Assembly (NCBI RefSeq): GCF_028369065.1
Contig: NZ_JAQNDA010000018.1
Location: forward strand, 1 to 64,000
Length of the DNA: 64,000 nucleotides
Reading direction: 5' to 3'
Source of the DNA: Marinobacter sp. SS21
GTDB taxonomy: Bacteria > Pseudomonadota > Gammaproteobacteria > Pseudomonadales > Oleiphilaceae
Shown here: one piece after another, positions 14,313-23,080 of the stretch
How positions within the stretch are numbered: the first letter of the stretch is position 1
Layout: each line of letters begins with the position of its first letter
The notes under the pieces: model-generated
The model's input: only the letters and a program-made list of their open reading frames with translations
The model's database searches: none
What the model was told of the DNA's origin: nothing
Made by a program: the position numbers and the translations under genes

Positions 14313-15142
14313 GAGTCGGCTCCTTCGTTTGCCATGCTGACATTGGCGCCTGGGTCGTTGGCCAATTCGATGGCGTCGCCATAGAACGGGAACTTCTTCC
14401 AGCCCATCTGCTGCTGCTCTAGAGCATGGACCGCGGCACCTGGTAGACGAAGGATGAGAAAGAGCATGCTACCCTGCTCCGGGTTAAGGCCAAGATCAAC
14501 GAATGCCGCACCGGCAACACCGCTCATCGCCAGTGGATAGCCCACGCTGTGTTCCAGTTCTTCCCGTTGCTGGCTCAGCCAGGCCAGCGCACCCTGCTCA
14601 GGTGCCAAGCTGGTCAGTAGCTCAAGGGTGCTCAGCACTGGTGTAGGCGTATGGTCGCCGTTGGGATCAAAGCCTGGGGCGTGCTCCATAGGTGCCCAAA
14701 TGTCAGCGCGTTCATCCTGCTCCGGTTTCCGAAGTCGCTGCTGCCATGTGGTAAGGTCCCGGCCACATTGTTGCCACAGCTCCATGGCCACGGCCACTTC
14801 CCGTGCGCCGCCGTATTGGCCCGAGCCGACGGCCAACGCCGCCATCAACGCAGACCCTGGATTAGTGCCTGCAACACCGCCGTTCATTGCAGCCCGGACA
14901 CTGGCCTCCCGCGGTCCCGGATTTGCCAGGCTCATAGCGAGCTTTTCCAGCAGCACCGACATTGCCGGCGATGATCGTTCGCCCTTGAACAGAAGTAGCA
15001 GATACTCAAACCAACCTGCTTTTGGCACGACCTGGCCGTAAACGTCGTAGCCGCTGCAATAGCAAGCCCTTGCGGCGAATGGGTTGGACTCTTCGGATTC
15101 TTCGAACCAGAAGTTAGAGTGGTATACGTATTTGGAAGTCAT
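14309..15142 (-). CDS. Divergent citrate-synthase-fold (citryl-CoA lyase-like) protein A
   Basis: About 278 residues from the ATG at 15142 (a GTG at 15193 directly follows the upstream stop). Features of the citryl-CoA lyase/citrate synthase fold: EYLLLLFKGERSSP, NPGPREASVRAAMNGG, then ALMAALAVGSGQYGGAREVA (like the usual GxxHGGA loop, His to Tyr), then SGVAGAAFVDLGLNPEQG and LFLILRLPGAAVHALEQQ. The position that normally carries DHG reads NPG, and the PGFGH segment reads PGFDP, so the two catalytic His residues seem lost. It is the middle gene of a ThDP enzyme operon. It could be an inactive partner, or an enzyme using different chemistry. Confidence 0.75.
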   Translation of the reverse strand: MTSKYVYHSNFWFEESEESNPFAARACYCSGYDVYGQVVPKAGWFEYLLLLFKGERSSPAMSVLLEKLAMSLANPGPREASVRAAMNGGVAGTNPGSALMAALAVGSGQYGGAREVAVAMELWQQCGRDLTTWQQRLRKPEQDERADIWAPMEHAPGFDPNGDHTPTPVLSTLELLTSLAPEQGALAWLSQQREELEHSVGYPLAMSGVAGAAFVDLGLNPEQGSMLFLILRLPGAAVHALEQQQMGWKKFPFYGDAIELANDPGANVSMANEGADS

Positions 15143-15193
15143 GATTGCGTCGTCCCTTTCATCGCCTGGATTCAGACCTATCCGCTCAGACAC

Positions 15194-16918
15194 TTACACC
15201 GCGCCGGTCAGTACTTTCATTCGTGAGCCCATGGGCGGAATTTCGTCGCCATCGACCACGACGTCCAATAGATATGGGCCCGGTTCAGCCAGGATGGCCG
15301 GAATATCGAGGGCCAGTAACTCCTCCATGGTTTCCAGGCGGCGCGACTTGACGCTCATGGCCTTGGCCATGTCCGCAAAATTGACTTTGGGCAGTGCGTT
15401 GCCGATCAATTCGCCGCCACTGAGTCCCTGGCCGTGTCGAACCATACCCAAGGCGGAATCATTAAGTACCACAAGCAGCACATTGAGATTTTCTTGCAAG
15501 GCCGTGGTGATCTCCTGACCCGACATCAGGTAACTGCCATCCCCGGTAAAACAAACCACTGGTTTGCTTTTTACAGCAGCTGCAACACCTACGCTGGCAC
15601 CAATTGCCCACCCCATCGAAGCGAAGCTGATACCGATATGAAACAGGCTCTTCGCGGGGGCCAACTCAGCGGGTTTCTTGATGTTCCAATAGTGAATGCC
15701 CCATAGGAAACTATTCCCCGTATCCATCAAAACCCGGGTATCCTGAGGACATACCTCGCTCATGCGAGTCATCAGGGCCTGGGGCTTGATGGTTCCTTTT
15801 GTTACGAGGCATTTATTTGGATTATCAATTGTTATGTTCTGGGATGGCGGCTCGTTTTCCGTTCTGGGTGCCGGTCTTCGCCGTTTCGGATCATTAGCGA
15901 GCATCTTGGCAAAGGGCTTAAGCATCAGGCGCGGTGAACCGAGTACCACCAGGCGGGCAACCGTTGAGCGGCTTAAATGCTCAGGATTGTCGGACAAGTG
16001 AATCATCCGATCTGAAAGGATGGTGCTGGGGTCCCAGCCGCAAGTGGATACTTCATCCAGGGCGGTGCCGATGACCAGTACCCGCTCCGCATTTTCAGGC
16101 TTCAGAGCTTCCACAGCGCTACTGTGTCCGGCAAACCCGAATACGCCACGATGGGCCGGGTGGCTGCTGTCCACCAATCCCTTTCCTCTTGGTGTGGTGA
16201 CCAACTGCCACCCTCTGGCCTCCACCAAAGCCAGGAGTTCGTTGATAGCGCCGGCAGCACCCTCTCCCAGCACAACCGTGACTTTGGCTACTATCGCCAA
16301 TTCATTAAGGATCAGTTGCAGGGCTTCCTGGCTTGGTGCCACGTCATGGTTGATAAAGGCTCGCAAATTACCTTTACCCGCTGCGTTATCGACCGGTTGG
16401 CGCATAACATCAAGCGGGATGCTGAGGTGTGCGGGACCCGGTTGATTGCTCAGGGTATGGCTGATGGCCTGAAGCAATTTAGGTTCGAGCTGGGCAGAGT
16501 GGGAAACCAAAGTGTTGTAGCGGGTACAGCGGGAAAACATCTCAACGGTATTGATGCCGGTGCATGAGGTTTCCTGAAAGGATCCCTGGCCGAATTTTTC
16601 CAGTGAGGTTTGGGCGGTAATAACCAGCATCGGTATGCCATCGGTATAGGCCGATGCCACCCCAGTCAGCATGTTGGTTGCGCCGGGACCGGACGTGGAG
16701 CAACATACTCCGAGTTTGCCGGTTTCACGGGCATAGCCTTCTGCCATGAACGCGGCGCCGGTTTCATGCCTGGCGATGATCGGGCGGATGCCGCCCCTTC
16801 TTTCGCTGCGAGCCAGGGCGTTAAACAAGGGTTCAATGCTGCCGCCGGGAACCCCGAAAATATACTCGACCCCAAGGCGCTCAAGGTAACTGAGTATCAG
16901 ATCCCCATTTTCATACAT
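15194..16918 (-). CDS. ThDP-dependent enzyme of the acetolactate synthase/decarboxylase family
   Basis: 574 residues with the three domains of the family. The N-terminal PYR domain has VPGGSIEPLFNAL and the catalytic Glu in ARHETGAAFMAEGYAR (Glu52), then STSGPGATNMLTGVASAY. The middle domain holds GEGAAGAINELLALVEARGW. The C-terminal PP domain binds Mg-ThDP with GDGSYLMSGQE (from about residue 459) and LND about 27 residues later. A charged insert (about residues 330-370) separates the last two domains. Close relatives include acetolactate synthase, benzoylformate decarboxylase and sulfoacetaldehyde acetyltransferase; I cannot choose. AAAGGA precedes the ATG. A MITE-like copy sits 42 bp upstream. 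It is the first gene of the operon with two citrate-synthase-fold proteins. Confidence 0.9.
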   Translation of the reverse strand: MYENGDLILSYLERLGVEYIFGVPGGSIEPLFNALARSERRGGIRPIIARHETGAAFMAEGYARETGKLGVCCSTSGPGATNMLTGVASAYTDGIPMLVITAQTSLEKFGQGSFQETSCTGINTVEMFSRCTRYNTLVSHSAQLEPKLLQAISHTLSNQPGPAHLSIPLDVMRQPVDNAAGKGNLRAFINHDVAPSQEALQLILNELAIVAKVTVVLGEGAAGAINELLALVEARGWQLVTTPRGKGLVDSSHPAHRGVFGFAGHSSAVEALKPENAERVLVIGTALDEVSTCGWDPSTILSDRMIHLSDNPEHLSRSTVARLVVLGSPRLMLKPFAKMLANDPKRRRPAPRTENEPPSQNITIDNPNKCLVTKGTIKPQALMTRMSEVCPQDTRVLMDTGNSFLWGIHYWNIKKPAELAPAKSLFHIGISFASMGWAIGASVGVAAAVKSKPVVCFTGDGSYLMSGQEITTALQENLNVLLVVLNDSALGMVRHGQGLSGGELIGNALPKVNFADMAKAMSVKSRRLETMEELLALDIPAILAEPGPYLLDVVVDGDEIPPMGSRMKVLTGAV

Positions 16919-16960
16919 AACAACATCCTTTGTACGGTAAGATCAGAATCTGAGTGCTTA

Positions 16961-17137
16961 GGAGCCCCTGTCTAAATCCGAATCACCTCTGGCACCCAGA
17001 GCCATTCACAATCCAGGCGCGATGTTGCAGTAAAGTCTAGAACGTCCAGACCTTGCAAAAGGCGCAACGCCGAGTGTGGATGGCTCTGAAGGCCCCGCAG
17101 AGTACGCAGAGGCGATTCGGAGTTAATCAGTGGCGCC
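16961..17137. repeat. MITE-like element, copy 2 (177 bp, internally deleted)
   Basis: It starts GGAGCCCCTGTCTAAATCCG and ends with CAGAGGCGATTCGG...TGGCGCC, the degenerate inverted repeat seen in copy 1, with TTA directly before and after. Its interior (GAGCCATTCACAATCCAGGC, ..., GGCGCAACGCCGAGTGTGGA) is collinear with the left two-fifths of copy 1, so it is a deletion derivative. It lies right upstream of the ThDP operon and may move or replace its promoter. Nothing else recognisable lies in the gap 16919-17278. Confidence 0.7.
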
Positions 17138-17278
17138 TTAACTTATTGTTGATTTGTACGTGCACCTATAAAAGCGGTTCGGTGTTACTGCTTGTCATCA
17201 TTTGTATCGGGGTAAGCGCCAGGAAACTGAAGGAATTCGTCTGCGAGATTCGTGCTTGCGCGCTTCCCTTAACGTGAG

Positions 17279-18973
17279 CTACCCATTCAGCAATTCGGGT
17301 CTGGCGATGCCATACCCCTGGGCATAATCAAGCCCGATTTCAGCCAGTTTTTTCTTTACATCTTCGGTTTCGACAAATTCCGCAATGGTTTTCAGTCCGG
17401 CGGCGTGTCCAATACGATTGCAGGCGTCGACGATGCCCATGTCGATTGGGTCTTCGAGCATGTTGCGTACGAAGCTGCCATCCACTTTGAGGTAGTCAAC
17501 CGGTAGCGTTTTTAGATACGAGAAGGAGCTCATTCCTGAGCCGAAATCATCGAGAGCAAATTTGAAGCCCTCTTCCCGTGATTGCTCGATGAACCCCAGA
17601 GTCAGGTTAAGGTGAGCGATCGCTGCGGTTTCAGTGATTTCGAAGCAGATGCGTTCAGGCCGAATGTTATAGCGGTCGACCATGCGCCGTATGTAGGTAA
17701 ACAGTTCGCCATCGCTCAAGGAACTGCCCGAGAGATTGATGAAAAAGGTGCCAGCGGATTCTCTGCCAAGACCTGTTCGATCAAGGTAATTGAAAGCCAA
17801 CTCAATGACATGGCGATCAATTTTGGGCATCAGGCTGAAGCGTTCCGCAGCAGGGATAAAGGCGCCAGGGGGGATGATCTCCTGTCCTTGCTTGAGTCGA
17901 ACCAGAAACTCCGTTCGGAAGCCGTCCAGGTTCCGTCGTTGCAAGGCGACCATTTCCTGGTGACAGAGACAGAAACTTCCGCTTTGCAGGGCTTGCTGCA
18001 GGCGGCTGGTCCACTGCATATCCGTTTGCCTTTGCTGCATCTCCTTGTCGTTGGACTGATAGACCTGAACATTATTGCGGCCGCGATCCTTGGCCGCGTA
18101 ACAGGCAAGATCGGCATGACTGAGCAGTTCGCTGGTGGTGTTGTACTCGCTTGAGATCACCACCATACCGACACTCAAAGACACCGAAAACGGTTTGTGC
18201 TGCCAGACAAATCGGTATTCGCCCACTTCTTCGCACAGGGATTCCGCCACCCGGCTGGCGTGCAGCGCGTCACAGCCCCGCAGCAGGACGCCAAACTCGT
18301 CGCCGCCCAGACGGGCTAGCGTATCATCCGATCGGATGTGGTTTTTCAGTAGTGAGGAGAGCTGTTTGAGCAGCTCATCACCGGCGATATGGCCGCAGGT
18401 GTCATTGATCACCTTGAACTGGTCCAGATCAAGGTACAGCAGGACATGATTACGCCCGGTCTCGCGTGCGTCCTGTAGGGCCTGCGCCAAGCGGCGCTCG
18501 AATTCACGGCGATTGGCGAGATCGGTGAGGCTGTCATGAAACGCCATATGCTCCAAGGTAGACTCAGCCTGACGCTTGGCCTTGCGGACGGAGCTTTCGC
18601 GGACTTCACGATCAATAGCGGGGAGCAACCGGGACAGGTTGTCCTTCATGATGTAATCCTGCGCTCCGGCCTTCATCGCGCTGACCGCAACGCCCTCGCC
18701 TATGGTGCCGGACACGATGATAACCGGAAGGTCCGCAGAATATCGCTTGGTCAGTTCCAATGCCTGAAAAGATGAGAACCCGGGCATATTGTGATCAGTA
18801 ATGACGATATCCCAGTTTCCATCCCGCAACGCAGCCGCCATGGTGTCTTCACTATCGACCAGCGTGTACTCAGGATCGGCGCCGCCTTTTTTCAGCTCGC
18901 GCAAAAGCAGAAAGGCGTCGTCTTCCGAGTCATCAACCAGCAATATTTTTAAGCGGTCCGGTGTTTCAATCAC
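17279..18973 (-). CDS. Response regulator with GGDEF and EAL domains (c-di-GMP turnover)
   Basis: 564 residues: REC (1-125, phospho-acceptor Asp in DIVITDHNMPG), GGDEF (about 145-305; active motif RLGGDEFGVLL intact, with an RxxD inhibitory site RSDD five residues before it), EAL (about 320-560; EFLVRL in place of EALxR, FEITET, ALDDFGSGMSSFSYL, LKVDGSFV, FVETEDV). All metal and catalytic acids appear kept, so both synthesis and breakdown of c-di-GMP are possible. It starts at a GTG with AAAAGG upstream, 12 bases after a single-domain response regulator. Last gene of the yfiR-kinase-regulator operon. Confidence 0.93.
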   Translation of the reverse strand: MIETPDRLKILLVDDSEDDAFLLLRELKKGGADPEYTLVDSEDTMAAALRDGNWDIVITDHNMPGFSSFQALELTKRYSADLPVIIVSGTIGEGVAVSAMKAGAQDYIMKDNLSRLLPAIDREVRESSVRKAKRQAESTLEHMAFHDSLTDLANRREFERRLAQALQDARETGRNHVLLYLDLDQFKVINDTCGHIAGDELLKQLSSLLKNHIRSDDTLARLGGDEFGVLLRGCDALHASRVAESLCEEVGEYRFVWQHKPFSVSLSVGMVVISSEYNTTSELLSHADLACYAAKDRGRNNVQVYQSNDKEMQQRQTDMQWTSRLQQALQSGSFCLCHQEMVALQRRNLDGFRTEFLVRLKQGQEIIPPGAFIPAAERFSLMPKIDRHVIELAFNYLDRTGLGRESAGTFFINLSGSSLSDGELFTYIRRMVDRYNIRPERICFEITETAAIAHLNLTLGFIEQSREEGFKFALDDFGSGMSSFSYLKTLPVDYLKVDGSFVRNMLEDPIDMGIVDACNRIGHAAGLKTIAEFVETEDVKKKLAEIGLDYAQGYGIARPELLNG

Positions 18974-18985
18974 GCATGGTACCTT

Positions 18986-19432
18986 TTAGACCTTTCGGAC
19001 CGAGCCGGCCCTGGGCACTTTGTTAACTTGTAGCCAATATCGGGCCAGTACGTTCATCTGGTCCGTAAATTCGCGAAGATTAATGGGTTTGTTGATATAG
19101 CTGTTGGCGCCGAGCCGGTAGGCCTCGAGAAGTTCCCCGGGTTCGTCCGAAGACGTGACCATGATGACAGGCAGCCAGTTGGTCCTGGGCGAAGACCGAA
19201 TTTTATTAAGTACTTCCAGACCATTCACCCGAGGAAGCTTGAGGTCCAGCAATACAACACCCAACTTGTTCAGGGCCTCGTCAGCACCGTTACCGAAAAG
19301 GTAATCGATGGCTGCCTGGCCATCTTCGAGGACGACAATCTGGCAATTCTTGCTTGCGTTCTTTAGCGCCCGAACGGTGAGAACCTGGTCATCGGGATTA
19401 TCCTCTACCACCAGGATCGAATATCCTTCCAT
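18986..19432 (-). CDS. Single-domain response regulator (Rcp1-like CheY protein)
   Basis: 148 residues, all REC: ILVVEDNPDDQ, phospho-Asp in VVLLDLKLPRVNGLEVL, the switch Thr/Ser in VIMVTSSDEPGE, and Lys in INKPINLREF. The DNPDD-type acidic cluster and the longer beta4-alpha4 region are those of the Rcp1 group, which pairs with phytochrome-like or multi-sensor kinases. It has no output domain, so it should act as a phosphate shuttle or bind a target. It lies between the kinase gene (138 bases upstream) and the GGDEF-EAL regulator. Confidence 0.92.
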   Translation of the reverse strand: MEGYSILVVEDNPDDQVLTVRALKNASKNCQIVVLEDGQAAIDYLFGNGADEALNKLGVVLLDLKLPRVNGLEVLNKIRSSPRTNWLPVIMVTSSDEPGELLEAYRLGANSYINKPINLREFTDQMNVLARYWLQVNKVPRAGSVRKV

Positions 19433-19569
19433 GCTGTTTAGCGTCCTGTTTCGGGATGTTTGGATAGGGCCGCCGAGTCCCTTTGCTCAAATAGCGCCTC
19501 GTCCTTTAAGTAGCATAGCCTTAACCAGGCATTTCATGCATTTCAGTTCGAAATGCTAACTATTTGAGT

Positions 19570-21030
19570 CTATCGCTGTTCGGCTGAATGGGGCAACTTA
19601 ACGTAGAAGGTTGCCCCCTTACCCAACTCGGATTCCGCCCATACCTCGCCATGATGTCTGCGAATCACCCGGTAAACGGTAGCCAGTCCTATGCCGGTAC
19701 CCCCAAACTCTGATGGCGTATGGAGCCGATTGAAGGCGACGAAAAGTTTTTCAACGTACTTCATGTCGAATCCAGCTCCGTTGTCTTGAACTTTCACCAC
19801 CGCACCGGCGGAGTCGCTGGTGGAGGTCACTTCAATACGCCGCCGATCTTTCTTGGAGCTGTATTTCCAGGCATTCTCAAGCAAATTCTGGAACGCCACC
19901 CTGAGCATCCGGCTATCGCCGGTGACCGCCATATCGGGTTGAATATGGATCTCTGTGGGAGGACGGTCTCCAATGCTGCACAGTTCGTCACAGATTTCCT
20001 GCAACAGGCTGGTCAGATCAACCGGCTCTGCCTCTACGGTCTGCCTACTCACCCTTGAGAGCACCAGCAAACCGTCAATGAGGTTGCTCATGCGCACACT
20101 GGCGGCCCTGACCCGGCGCAGATAATCCTTGCCGAGGTCATTCAGATTTTCCTCACAATCTTCTTCCAGCGCCTGACTGAAACCTTCAATGGCCCGCAGG
20201 GGTTGACGAAGGTCGTGGGAGACCGAGTAACTGAACGCCTCCAGTTCGCGGTTAGCCAGACTGAGCTGGGCCGTGCGCTCCTCGACCTTCCGCTCCAGCG
20301 AGTCCCTACTCTCAAGTATCCTTCGGTTTTGGAGCTGGATCGTGCTGATCATGTCATTGAAGGTTGCGCTCAAGCGACCCAACTCATCGTGCCCGGACAC
20401 CGGAGCGCGTATGGAATAGTCGTGCTCGATGGCGATTTGCTCAGCCGTATCCGATAGAGCAAGAATCGGATGAGAAACAATACGTTGCAGCTTATAGGCA
20501 ACAAATAACAGAAGCAACTGTATCAGCAGGCCAATACCGACAGCGGCCATAACAAAACTTTGGATATGCGCACGTAATACCTTGAGGTGAGAATTGAGAT
20601 AGATGTAACCTAGCACTTCCTGGTCAAGCGTGACGGGAACCATCAGCTTATAGGCATTGGCTTCAAACCCCATGACTGGAGCGGTGCTGAGATCGGGGCA
20701 GGTAACCTTATCGGGCTCGTTCAGGGATGTCAGGAGCATACCCGCGGCATCGAATACGCAGGCCTGGGTTATGGTCTCAATTTGCCGAAGGCTGGAACTG
20801 ATGCTGCGAAGCTGCTCGCGATCTTCGAACAGCAGTGCCGCTGCTGACTGCTCAGCGAGGATCGATGCAATGACATGAAGCTCCGATTCCATCTGGTTTC
20901 GGTAGGTTCGATTTTCCAGCACGATCAGGCTGACGCAAACCAGGGCAATGCCAAGGGTGCTGACCAACATGGTCAGGAACAGGAGCTTTAGCCTGATCGG
21001 CCAATAACGCCAACGTAATTGATCGTTCAT
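19570..21030 (-). CDS. Membrane sensor histidine kinase (CHASE8-like, HAMP, HisKA, HATPase)
   Basis: 486 residues. Two transmembrane helices (about 17-38 and 165-188) flank a periplasmic domain of the CHASE8 type (ASILAEQSAAALLFEDREQL). Then come HAMP, a coiled coil, HisKA with the phospho-His in SYSVSHDLRQPLRAIEGF, and an ATPase domain (FQNLLENAWKYS, VQDNGAGFDM, GGTGIGLATV). It overlaps the yfiR-like gene by 4 bases, so the periplasmic protein and kinase are made together. YfiR proteins bind and restrain CHASE8 domains of YfiN/TpbB; here the partner is a kinase rather than a cyclase. Confidence 0.93.
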   Translation of the reverse strand: MNDQLRWRYWPIRLKLLFLTMLVSTLGIALVCVSLIVLENRTYRNQMESELHVIASILAEQSAAALLFEDREQLRSISSSLRQIETITQACVFDAAGMLLTSLNEPDKVTCPDLSTAPVMGFEANAYKLMVPVTLDQEVLGYIYLNSHLKVLRAHIQSFVMAAVGIGLLIQLLLLFVAYKLQRIVSHPILALSDTAEQIAIEHDYSIRAPVSGHDELGRLSATFNDMISTIQLQNRRILESRDSLERKVEERTAQLSLANRELEAFSYSVSHDLRQPLRAIEGFSQALEEDCEENLNDLGKDYLRRVRAASVRMSNLIDGLLVLSRVSRQTVEAEPVDLTSLLQEICDELCSIGDRPPTEIHIQPDMAVTGDSRMLRVAFQNLLENAWKYSSKKDRRRIEVTSTSDSAGAVVKVQDNGAGFDMKYVEKLFVAFNRLHTPSEFGGTGIGLATVYRVIRRHHGEVWAESELGKGATFYVKLPHSAEQR

Positions 21031-21575
21031 CGGATCACCTTCGCTGCCAGTTCCAGCAATCGCGAATTGATGGTTAGTCCAGCCTCACCGGCGGCCAGGA
21101 GGTTAATCTCAAATCGGATCACGTTGCCTTGCTTGACATAGCCCACAATGCCGCCGTGTCGGGTAAAGTCGGGAATATCGCTGATGGTCAGCATACCCTG
21201 TCGAGTGGCCTGTTCCAGAATCGCCCTGAGATTGAACCGTTCGGATTCACTCACAAAGAGCACATGACAGCCGCTCATCTCCGTCTGTTCGCTGGGAGTG
21301 CGTAACTGCAGAACACGGCCGTGAGCCTTACGGCCGACCAGCGGATCCAGTAAATCCTCAAATGGATCGTCCCCCAGCACGCATACGGTCAGTGGTGTGT
21401 CTTCTGATGGAGGCTGATTCCAGTTGATAAACCGGGTGAAGTTATAGAGAAAGGCCGCCTTTACCTCATATTCGGAGCGCACGGAGGCCTGCACCTGGGA
21501 CAAGCCGACACAAAGCGTGATGGCGAGCAGGCCTTTCCATAAATTCAGTAGGCAACGTCTGATGCGTGTTCTCAT
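21027..21575 (-). CDS. YfiR-like periplasmic protein (DUF4154)
   Basis: 182 residues. A cleavable signal (GLLAITLCVGLSQVQA) is followed by the DUF4154 pattern: EYEVKAAFLYNFTRFINW, LTVCVLGDDPFEDLL, CHVLFVSESERFNLRAIL, GMLTISDIPDFTRHGGIVGY and a closing FEINLLAAGEAGLTINSRLLELA. P. aeruginosa YfiR represses the diguanylate cyclase YfiN from the periplasm in a redox-sensitive way; this one has Cys residues in VCVLGD and SGCHVLF. Translationally coupled to the CHASE8-type kinase, it probably controls that kinase. Confidence 0.9.
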   Translation of the reverse strand: MRTRIRRCLLNLWKGLLAITLCVGLSQVQASVRSEYEVKAAFLYNFTRFINWNQPPSEDTPLTVCVLGDDPFEDLLDPLVGRKAHGRVLQLRTPSEQTEMSGCHVLFVSESERFNLRAILEQATRQGMLTISDIPDFTRHGGIVGYVKQGNVIRFEINLLAAGEAGLTINSRLLELAAKVIR

Positions 21576-21782
21576 TGAATCCCTTTCCTCAGAGATGCCT
21601 GCATAGGAAGTGGCTGCCGTTGTTTCGCAGCGGGGAAATGACTTGGAGATTCAAAGGATCCTTCACAAATACAGTCCGACCGGAGCTAATTCTGGAGGCT
21701 TGTGTGCCGAAAGTACTTATCGTACGGAAGGTTAGCAGCGGAATTCCCTACGTCAACCGGTTTCGTCGCCAACAGCTTGGAA

Positions 21783-22955
21783 TTAGTCAAGATTTACATG
21801 TATTAGCCCTTTAGGGAGGACGGAAATTGGGGGGCAGTTCAGTTCGTGGTGCTGGTCAAGCATTCGCTTGATCCACTGAGCTTCGATGAACGATGCCCGA
21901 ACCAACTGCAGCCGATGAATCCTGAAGGGGATTAACTCCAGCACGGCAACGATTCCGGTGTCCGAATCCAGCAATACGCGGTACAGCAATGTGAGTTCTG
22001 GGCGGAAGTCTTTAAAGTCACCAATGCCTTCGTAATCGTTCAGAAAGTCACCACAGCCATAGAGGATCAGCTTACCCCGGTAAATTTCGAAGGGTTTGAT
22101 GTGATGGGACGAATGCCCATGGATGATGTCCACGGCCCCAGAATCAATCAGCCGATGGGCGAACTGGCGCATTGCAGGGTCCACACGGAACCCCCAGTTC
22201 GGCCCCCAGTGTATTGATAGGACGACCAGGTCGCCGTCGACCCGGTAGCGGGTAATGTCTTCGCACACCCGCTGGGTGCCGTTTTCGCCCAATTCCGGCA
22301 GGAGATTTACCCCGGGCCGGTAAGCCTGGGCCGCCCAGTCCTGCCCTACGCCACTGGAGGTCATGCCATAGGCAAACACTAACACTCTCCGGTTGGAATC
22401 GGCTGGATTCAGCACAGCGGGCAGGCCCGCCTGCTCGCGATCCTGCCCGGCCCCGGTGTGGGCGATGCCGGCTCGGTCAAGCGCTGCAAGAGTTTCAGTT
22501 AAGCCTGAATACCCCCAATCCAACACATGATTGTTCGCCAAAGAGCAAACGGTAATGCCGGCAGCCCTAAGGCAATCCATATTGTCCGGATTCATCCGAT
22601 AGTGCACGGCCTTCCCCGGCCAGTAATTTTCAGAGCGCGTGACCGCTGTCTCGAGGTTTATGATACTCGCGGCGAGATCGCCCTGTGCGAGTATCGGTAA
22701 CGCCTGCCCCCAGATGTATGACCAATCTACCTGCCGCGGAATCGGGCCAGAGGCGGATTCGGCCAAACTGACATAGCCCTCTGCCGATTTCATATAAGTC
22801 TCATGCAGCACGGGCGACAGGGGGTAAGCCAAGATCTGATCGATCCCTCGCCCGGTCATGACATCACCGCACAGCTGCAGTCGAAGCAATGCCGTGTGCT
22901 GATTGGTGCTAATACCGCCGCCCTGGACCATGCCGACCCCCTCATTACCAGTCAT
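21783..22955 (-). CDS. CapA-family protein (poly-gamma-glutamate synthesis-like phosphoesterase fold)
   Basis: 390 residues with the CapA metallophosphatase-like fold: LQLCGDVMTGRGID, INLETAVT, ICSLANNHVLDWG-type motif (CSLANNHVLDWGYSG), VVLSIHWGPNWGF, and IIHGHSSHHIKPFEIYRGKLILYGCGDF. These His, Asp and Asn residues match the metal-binding set of calcineurin-like phosphoesterases. There is no signal peptide, unlike Bacillus CapA. Solitary CapA homologues are common in proteobacteria; their role is not settled. The gap 21576-21782 separates it from the yfiR operon. Confidence 0.9.
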   Translation of the reverse strand: MTGNEGVGMVQGGGISTNQHTALLRLQLCGDVMTGRGIDQILAYPLSPVLHETYMKSAEGYVSLAESASGPIPRQVDWSYIWGQALPILAQGDLAASIINLETAVTRSENYWPGKAVHYRMNPDNMDCLRAAGITVCSLANNHVLDWGYSGLTETLAALDRAGIAHTGAGQDREQAGLPAVLNPADSNRRVLVFAYGMTSSGVGQDWAAQAYRPGVNLLPELGENGTQRVCEDITRYRVDGDLVVLSIHWGPNWGFRVDPAMRQFAHRLIDSGAVDIIHGHSSHHIKPFEIYRGKLILYGCGDFLNDYEGIGDFKDFRPELTLLYRVLLDSDTGIVAVLELIPFRIHRLQLVRASFIEAQWIKRMLDQHHELNCPPISVLPKGLIHVNLD

Positions 22956-23080
22956 TGGAGGTCATCTGTCATGGGAAGTTCCGATGCCGCCGACGTTCCG
23001 ACCTTAGTGTGCTGTCTTTTCAGTGCAATACTGTGTAAATTGAACCGCGATTGGTTACCCCCGGTAATTGCAGCAGGCCC

